Positions 6,021-7,895 of a stretch of DNA of 7,895 bases are shown in pieces. Position numbers and translations under genes: made by a program. The DNA is from CAIJXO01 sp964485905 (lineage in GTDB: Bacteria > Patescibacteriota > Minisyncoccia > Phycocordibacterales > GWA1-40-21). The DNA lies in contig CAZAJY010000028.1 in the NCBI GenBank assembly GCA_964485905.1, positions 1-7,895 of the forward strand, written 5' to 3'. The notes under the pieces were generated by a model that saw nothing but the letters and a program-made list of their open reading frames with translations, had not been told where the DNA came from and searched no databases. The stretch's first letter is position 1, and the number at the start of each line of letters is the position of its first letter.

Positions 6021-6302
6021 ATGAGTTTAAAAGATGAAGGAATTCCAACACAGGATGTGGAATCACAGAAAGCGAATATCGCACATTTTGTAGGGCATTT
6101 ATTATTGATGTCGCGTTTGAAAACAGCAGATGGTGAAAGTGCACAGGAAACCAAAAAACATTATCTAGAAAATCTTAAGTCTCACTCAAGTGGAAGTTTA
6201 GTTGATGAAGTTGTTGTGATGATAGAGAGAGCTAATTGGGATACTAAAGAGGGTATAGAAGAGTTTGCCACTCTTTTTGATGAGTTTATTAAGAAGAACT
6301 AA
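6021..6302 (+). CDS. Small soluble hypothetical protein (cassette A)
   Basis: 93 aa, family not recognised. It is predicted mostly alpha-helical and acidic-basic mixed, with no signal peptide, membrane segment or cysteine. A central stretch (ANIAHFVGHLLLMSRLKTA) is amphipathic, and the C-terminal half (IERANWDTKEGIEEFATLFDEFIKKN, residues ~68-93) reads as two helices, compatible with a small helical-bundle binding protein. It has its own promoter and terminator, and both are near copies of those of the gene at 7149, although the two proteins share no visible similarity. That setting suggests an accessory single-gene cassette. It is AT-rich like most of the window, and no function can be assigned. 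Confidence 0.75.
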   Translation: MSLKDEGIPTQDVESQKANIAHFVGHLLLMSRLKTADGESAQETKKHYLENLKSHSSGSLVDEVVVMIERANWDTKEGIEEFATLFDEFIKKN

Positions 6303-6305
6303 AAC

Positions 6306-6340
6306 TAAATCTAGCCCCTAAATCAGGGCTATTTTTAATG
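6306..6340 (+). terminator. Cassette terminator repeat, copy A
   Basis: Stem TAGCCC (6312-6317) / GGGCTA (6326-6331), 8-nt loop, then TTTTTAATG. It begins within 4 nt of the stop of the 93-aa gene. The unit including flanks (6306-6340) is nearly identical to 7445-7480. Confidence 0.88.
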
Positions 6341-6402
6341 CTTAAATGGGGGATTTAGAGGGAGGAAATTGTTTTTTAACTGCCTTCAGTCAGACCACCC
6401 CT
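6341..6402. other. Gene-free spacer before the palindromic element
   Basis: No ORF or promoter that I can support. GATTTAG (6352-6358) is the inverse of CTAAATC at 6305-6311 and 6318-6324 in the terminator repeat. ACCACCCC (6394-6401) is the inverse of GGGGTGGT at 6542-6549 and may form an alternative outer stem of the element. The 314-nt gap 6303-6616 is thus terminator, this spacer, the palindromic element and the hicBA promoter. Confidence 0.5.
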
Positions 6403-6575
6403 GTCATAAGAATGACGTCCCCTCCTAAGAAAGGAGGGGAACAACCGCCTTGTCAGCAGACTGACATTCCTCCTTGACTAAGGAGGAAGAAGCCACAAAA
6501 CATAACGAATCGAGATCGGCTTCCCCCGCCTTAGTCAAGGCGGGGTGGTGAGGCTTTGCGAACCGGGGCGGTTGT
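6403..6575. repeat. Element of end-to-end tiled palindromes (REP/MITE-like)
   Basis: Perfect hairpins follow one another: GTCAT-AAGA-ATGAC (6403-6416), CCCCTCCT-AAGAA-AGGAGGGG (6419-6439), then a closing stem ACAACCGCC (6441-6449) / GGCGGTTGT (6567-6575). The closing stem encloses TGTCAG/CTGACA (6451-6466), TTCCTCCTT-GACT-AAGGAGGAA (6467-6488), GAAGCC/GGCTTC (6489-6523) and CCCCGCCTT-AGTC-AAGGCGGGG (6524-6545). The four inner hairpins abut with no unpaired base between them. Three of the hairpins are variants of one CCTCCT-type palindrome. There is no ORF. It could be a non-autonomous mobile element, a REP-type cluster or a structured RNA. I did not find the GTAG tetranucleotide typical of RAYT-mobilised REPs beside the hairpins. 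Confidence 0.8.
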
Positions 6576-6580
6576 GTTAC

Positions 6581-6610
6581 TTGCCTCTATCTTCATTTTT
6601 ATGCTAATAT
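6581..6610 (+). promoter_or_regulatory. hicBA promoter giving a leaderless transcript
   Basis: TTGCCT (6581-6586), 18-bp spacer, TAATAT (6605-6610) with an upstream TGC (extended -10). A start 7 nt downstream falls on the A of the hicB ATG at 6617. No Shine-Dalgarno is present, which fits leaderless translation. Confidence 0.65.
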
Positions 6611-6616
6611 AGCAAT

Positions 6617-6859
6617 ATGAAACCATACACCTACAGAACAATTATTGAGAAGGACGGGAAGTATTTTCATGGCTATGTGCCAGCGCTTTTAGGTTGTCAT
6701 ACTTGCGGAAAAACCATTGAAGAGACAAGGAAATATTTGAGGGAAGCGATTGAGCTTTATGTGGAAACTTTAATGGATATGAAAGAAAAAGTGCCAGAAG
6801 ATAAAGGGGTAGAGAGCATCGAAACTATTTTCATGCCAATTAGAAAGTCTTATGCCTAA
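6617..6859 (+). CDS. hicB: HicB-family antitoxin
   Basis: 80 aa. It shows the HicB partial RNase H-like fold: YTYRTIIEKDGKYFHGYVPALLGCHTCGKTIEETRKYLREAIELYVETL is the family signature (residues ~4-52, with the GY-VP-L-GCHT-G-T-EE pattern). HicB binds and neutralises the HicA mRNA-cleaving toxin. Full HicB proteins usually add a C-terminal HTH or ribbon-helix-helix domain for autoregulation. Here only a short tail remains (VPEDKGVESIETIFMPIRKS), so DNA binding is doubtful. The gene order is antitoxin then toxin, with an 8-nt overlap (ATGCCTAA) that suggests coupled translation. Confidence 0.92.
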   Translation: MKPYTYRTIIEKDGKYFHGYVPALLGCHTCGKTIEETRKYLREAIELYVETLMDMKEKVPEDKGVESIETIFMPIRKSYA

Positions 6860-7079
6860 ATTAAAACCTACTAAACCAAAAGAGTTAGTAAGGATTTTGA
6901 AAAGCATTGGTTTTGTGGAGGTTCGCACTAAAGGTAGTCATTTGATAATGAAAAAGCCAGATGATTATTTGGTGGTTATTCCGCTTCATAATAAAGAAAT
7001 TCCGACCGGAACATTATTGGCGATAATCAGTGATGCTGGGTTGAATAAAGAAGAGTTTATAAAATTATTGAGTGAATAA
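6852..7079 (+). CDS. hicA: HicA-family mRNA interferase toxin
   Basis: 75 aa, the usual HicA size. It has the double-stranded-RNA-binding-like fold with the catalytic His in TKGSHLIMKK (H30), preceded by PKELVRILKSIGFVEVR and followed by VVIPLHNKEIPTGTLLAIISDAGL and the C-terminal helix. HicA toxins cut mRNA independently of ribosomes until bound by HicB. The start ATG lies inside the end of hicB and has no Shine-Dalgarno, so toxin translation probably depends on hicB translation. All expected residues are present, so it is likely active. No terminator follows before the next promoter at 7085. Confidence 0.93.
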   Translation: MPKLKPTKPKELVRILKSIGFVEVRTKGSHLIMKKPDDYLVVIPLHNKEIPTGTLLAIISDAGLNKEEFIKLLSE

Positions 7080-7084
7080 AGAGG

Positions 7085-7135
7085 TTGTTTTATTTCCCCC
7101 AATATCCTATACTATATGTATAGAATTTTATTAAT
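7085..7135 (+). promoter_or_regulatory. Cassette promoter/5'UTR repeat, copy B, with palindrome
   Basis: TTGTTT (7085-7090), 17-bp spacer, TATACT (7108-7113); 7108-7135 equals copy A at 27 of 28 positions. In this copy CTATAC (7107-7112) and GTATAG (7118-7123) form a perfect palindrome around TATAT, overlapping the -10 and the start region, so it may be an operator. In copy A the outer bases do not match. Confidence 0.75.
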
Positions 7136-7148
7136 TTAATCAAAAAAT

Positions 7149-7433
7149 ATGGAACCACAAAAAATTTCAATACTAACTAAAATAATTTCAATTCTTTCTT
7201 TTTTGTCAGCACTGATTTCTGGGTTTTGGTCCTTCTGGTTTTTTGCCTTTTCTGGTTTTACGCCAGGTTTTTCATTCAGTGAATTATCAGACATTGGTAT
7301 ATTTTTTGTTATAGCTGTGTTTTTGGTGGTATTAGGTATTTTTACTTGGAAAGGTATGAACTGGGCTAAATATCTAGCTTGTTTATTTATTATAGGTATT
7401 TTAATTTGCTCATATATTTTCTTTAGAGGTTAG
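7149..7433 (+). CDS. Small three-helix membrane protein (cassette B)
   Basis: 94 aa, family not recognised. A short N-terminus (MEPQKISILTK) is followed by hydrophobic segments at ~9-36 (rich in Phe/Trp, probably one long or two short helices), ~48-66 (IGIFFVIAVFLVVLGIFTW) and ~72-91 (AKYLACLFIIGILICSYIFF), joined by a short Phe/Gly/Ser-rich loop and by KGMNW. It is probably an inner-membrane protein with a short cytoplasmic N-terminus. The start follows CAAAAAAT with no Shine-Dalgarno. It has its own promoter and terminator, near copies of those around the 93-aa soluble protein at 6021, with which it has no sequence resemblance. It may be an accessory or membrane-effector protein, but no function can be assigned. 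Confidence 0.75.
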   Translation: MEPQKISILTKIISILSFLSALISGFWSFWFFAFSGFTPGFSFSELSDIGIFFVIAVFLVVLGIFTWKGMNWAKYLACLFIIGILICSYIFFRG

Positions 7434-7444
7434 AGATTCTTCCT

Positions 7445-7480
7445 TAAATCTAGCCCCACTAATCAGAGCTATTTTTAATG
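7445..7480 (+). terminator. Cassette terminator repeat, copy B
   Basis: TAGCCC (7451-7456) / GAGCTA (7466-7471) with one C-A mismatch, then TTTTTAATG. It is nearly identical to 6306-6340, including the flanking TAAATC. The mismatch should weaken it compared with copy A. It separates cassette B from the rRNA promoter. Confidence 0.82.
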
Positions 7481-7492
7481 TGTAAAAATTGC

Positions 7493-7521
7493 TTGACTTT
7501 AAAAAGCACTTCCTATATACT
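7493..7521 (+). promoter_or_regulatory. Strong promoter of the 23S rRNA transcription unit
   Basis: TTGACT (7493-7498), 17-bp spacer, TATACT (7516-7521), the closest match to the sigma-70 consensus in the window. Transcription would start near 7528 and read through a ~340-nt leader into 23S rRNA. The cassette B terminator stands directly upstream, so rRNA transcription is not simply continued from another gene. Confidence 0.82.
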
Positions 7522-7604
7522 ACCCCCACACAGATATGTTTATAAAAATCAACTTAAAGAAGCGGAAAAAGTAGTCAGCGTCTTTTAGATGTTGTCTCAC
7601 CCGA

Positions 7605-7630
7605 CCGCTCCAACGAGCGGATTTTTAATT
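7605..7630 (+). terminator. Terminator-like hairpin inside the rRNA leader
   Basis: Perfect 6-bp stem CCGCTC-CAAC-GAGCGG followed by ATTTTTAATT. If it works as a terminator it would release a ~100-nt RNA from the 7493 promoter before 23S is reached. AGCGG at 7561-7565 can pair CCGCT at 7605-7609, which would break the hairpin. It may therefore be an attenuator, a decoy overcome by rRNA antitermination, or the end of a small RNA. Confidence 0.6.
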
Positions 7631-7639
7631 CAGAAAGAA

Positions 7640-7654
7640 TGTTGTTTGATAAAT
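7640..7654 (+). promoter_or_regulatory. boxA-like antitermination site
   Basis: TGTTGTTTGATAAAT resembles the Gram-positive-type rRNA boxA (TGTTCTTTGAAAA) with two differences. BoxA binds NusB-NusE for rRNA antitermination. Its position in a pre-23S leader is apt, but it lies after the terminator-like hairpin rather than before it, which weakens the case. Confidence 0.35.
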
Positions 7655-7865
7655 CAATTCTATCGCAACACACCAATTTAATGTTGGGTCTTTTATAGTG
7701 TTGTAGGTAGACAAGGTAAAAGTAAACGTTGTATTAATTTTTTCGCCCGCGTGCGGATTGATTTTATGCAACGGATTAAGATTAAGTATTTTCACTTATA
7801 GCGAAGACAAGTTGAAAAATTTGATTTCAAAGTAAGTAAAAAAGATTGTGGTTTTTAAATTTCCT

Positions 7866-7895
7866 AATAGGAAATTTAAGAGTATATGGTGGATG
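7866..7895 (+). rRNA. 23S ribosomal RNA, 5' end (partial)
   Basis: The last 30 nt align without gaps to the 5' end of bacterial 23S rRNA: TTAAG, then GTATATGGTGGATG in place of the E. coli GTACACGGTGGATG. The start is set by counting back from GGTGGATG, so the exact end may differ by a few bases. The gene continues beyond the window. No 16S gene precedes it within at least 7.8 kb on this strand, so it is not in the usual 16S-23S order here. Confidence 0.82.

Larger units (their letters stand above)
7528..7865 (+). other. Structured leader of the 23S rRNA precursor
   Basis: No tRNA, 16S end or convincing ORF is visible. Hairpins include the terminator-like one at 7605-7620, CAACAC/GTGTTG (7666-7671/7698-7703, extended by TCTATC/GGTAGA) with CCAA/TTGG inside, and CGTTG/CAACG (7727-7731/7769-7773) enclosing CCGC-GT-GCGG. 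The final ~90 nt are A-rich and probably hold one strand of the 23S processing stem, whose partner would lie after the gene, outside the window. It covers the last gene-free stretch (7434-7865). Confidence 0.6.

Noticed and set aside
6403..6575. CRISPR array or tRNA cluster
   Set aside because: The hairpins are palindromic but have no regular repeat-spacer period, and none has tRNA landmarks such as GGTTCGAATCC or CCA.
7528..7865. 16S-23S internal spacer with tRNA genes
   Set aside because: No tRNA structure is visible, and a protein gene, terminator and promoter directly precede the region instead of a 16S 3' end.

Overview
The window looks like a chromosomal stretch from a small-genome, AT-rich bacterium of the Candidate Phyla Radiation (Patescibacteria), most likely a parcubacterium-like lineage. 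The reasons are a secreted phospholipase-C-like protein fused to a lamin-tail domain, most starts lacking a Shine-Dalgarno and preceded by A-rich sequence, short HicA/HicB proteins, and many small orphan genes. The 23S rRNA start has no 16S gene before it here. UGA ends the 105-aa gene directly before a terminator, so the UGA-to-glycine code of some CPR groups is not in use. The lineage is inferred, not proven.

Layout. 15-2543: exported 842-aa protein with an N-terminal Zn-phospholipase C/P1-nuclease-like domain, a coiled coil, Thr/Glu-rich linkers, Ig-like segments and a C-terminal lamin-tail-like domain. 2705-3022: 105-aa unknown protein with the only strong Shine-Dalgarno, closed by a strong terminator. 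3075-4297: ribosomal stalk operon, with its own promoter, an L10-binding leader, rplJ (L10) and rplL (L7/L12). rplL is bracketed by two long hairpins sharing an identical 52-nt apical core on unrelated stem arms. 4434-5060: winged-helix protein with a nucleotidyltransferase-like domain, apparently transcribed leaderless. 5164-5853: MscS-related TM-helix membrane protein.

5955-7480 is an accessory island. Two unrelated ~93-codon genes (6021-6302 soluble, 7149-7433 membrane) each sit between near-identical promoter/5'UTR and terminator sequences, like exchangeable cassettes. Between them lie an element of perfect palindromes tiled end to end (6403-6575) and a leaderless hicBA toxin-antitoxin pair. 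7493-7895: a strong promoter, a structured leader with a terminator-like hairpin and a boxA-like site, then the first ~30 nt of 23S rRNA, which runs off the window.

The known systems are ribosome biogenesis (the stalk operon with autoregulatory leader, and 23S rRNA) and the toxin-antitoxin pair. The strongest candidates for undescribed biology are the twin-core hairpins around rplL, the tiled-palindrome element, and the conserved-flank small-gene cassettes.
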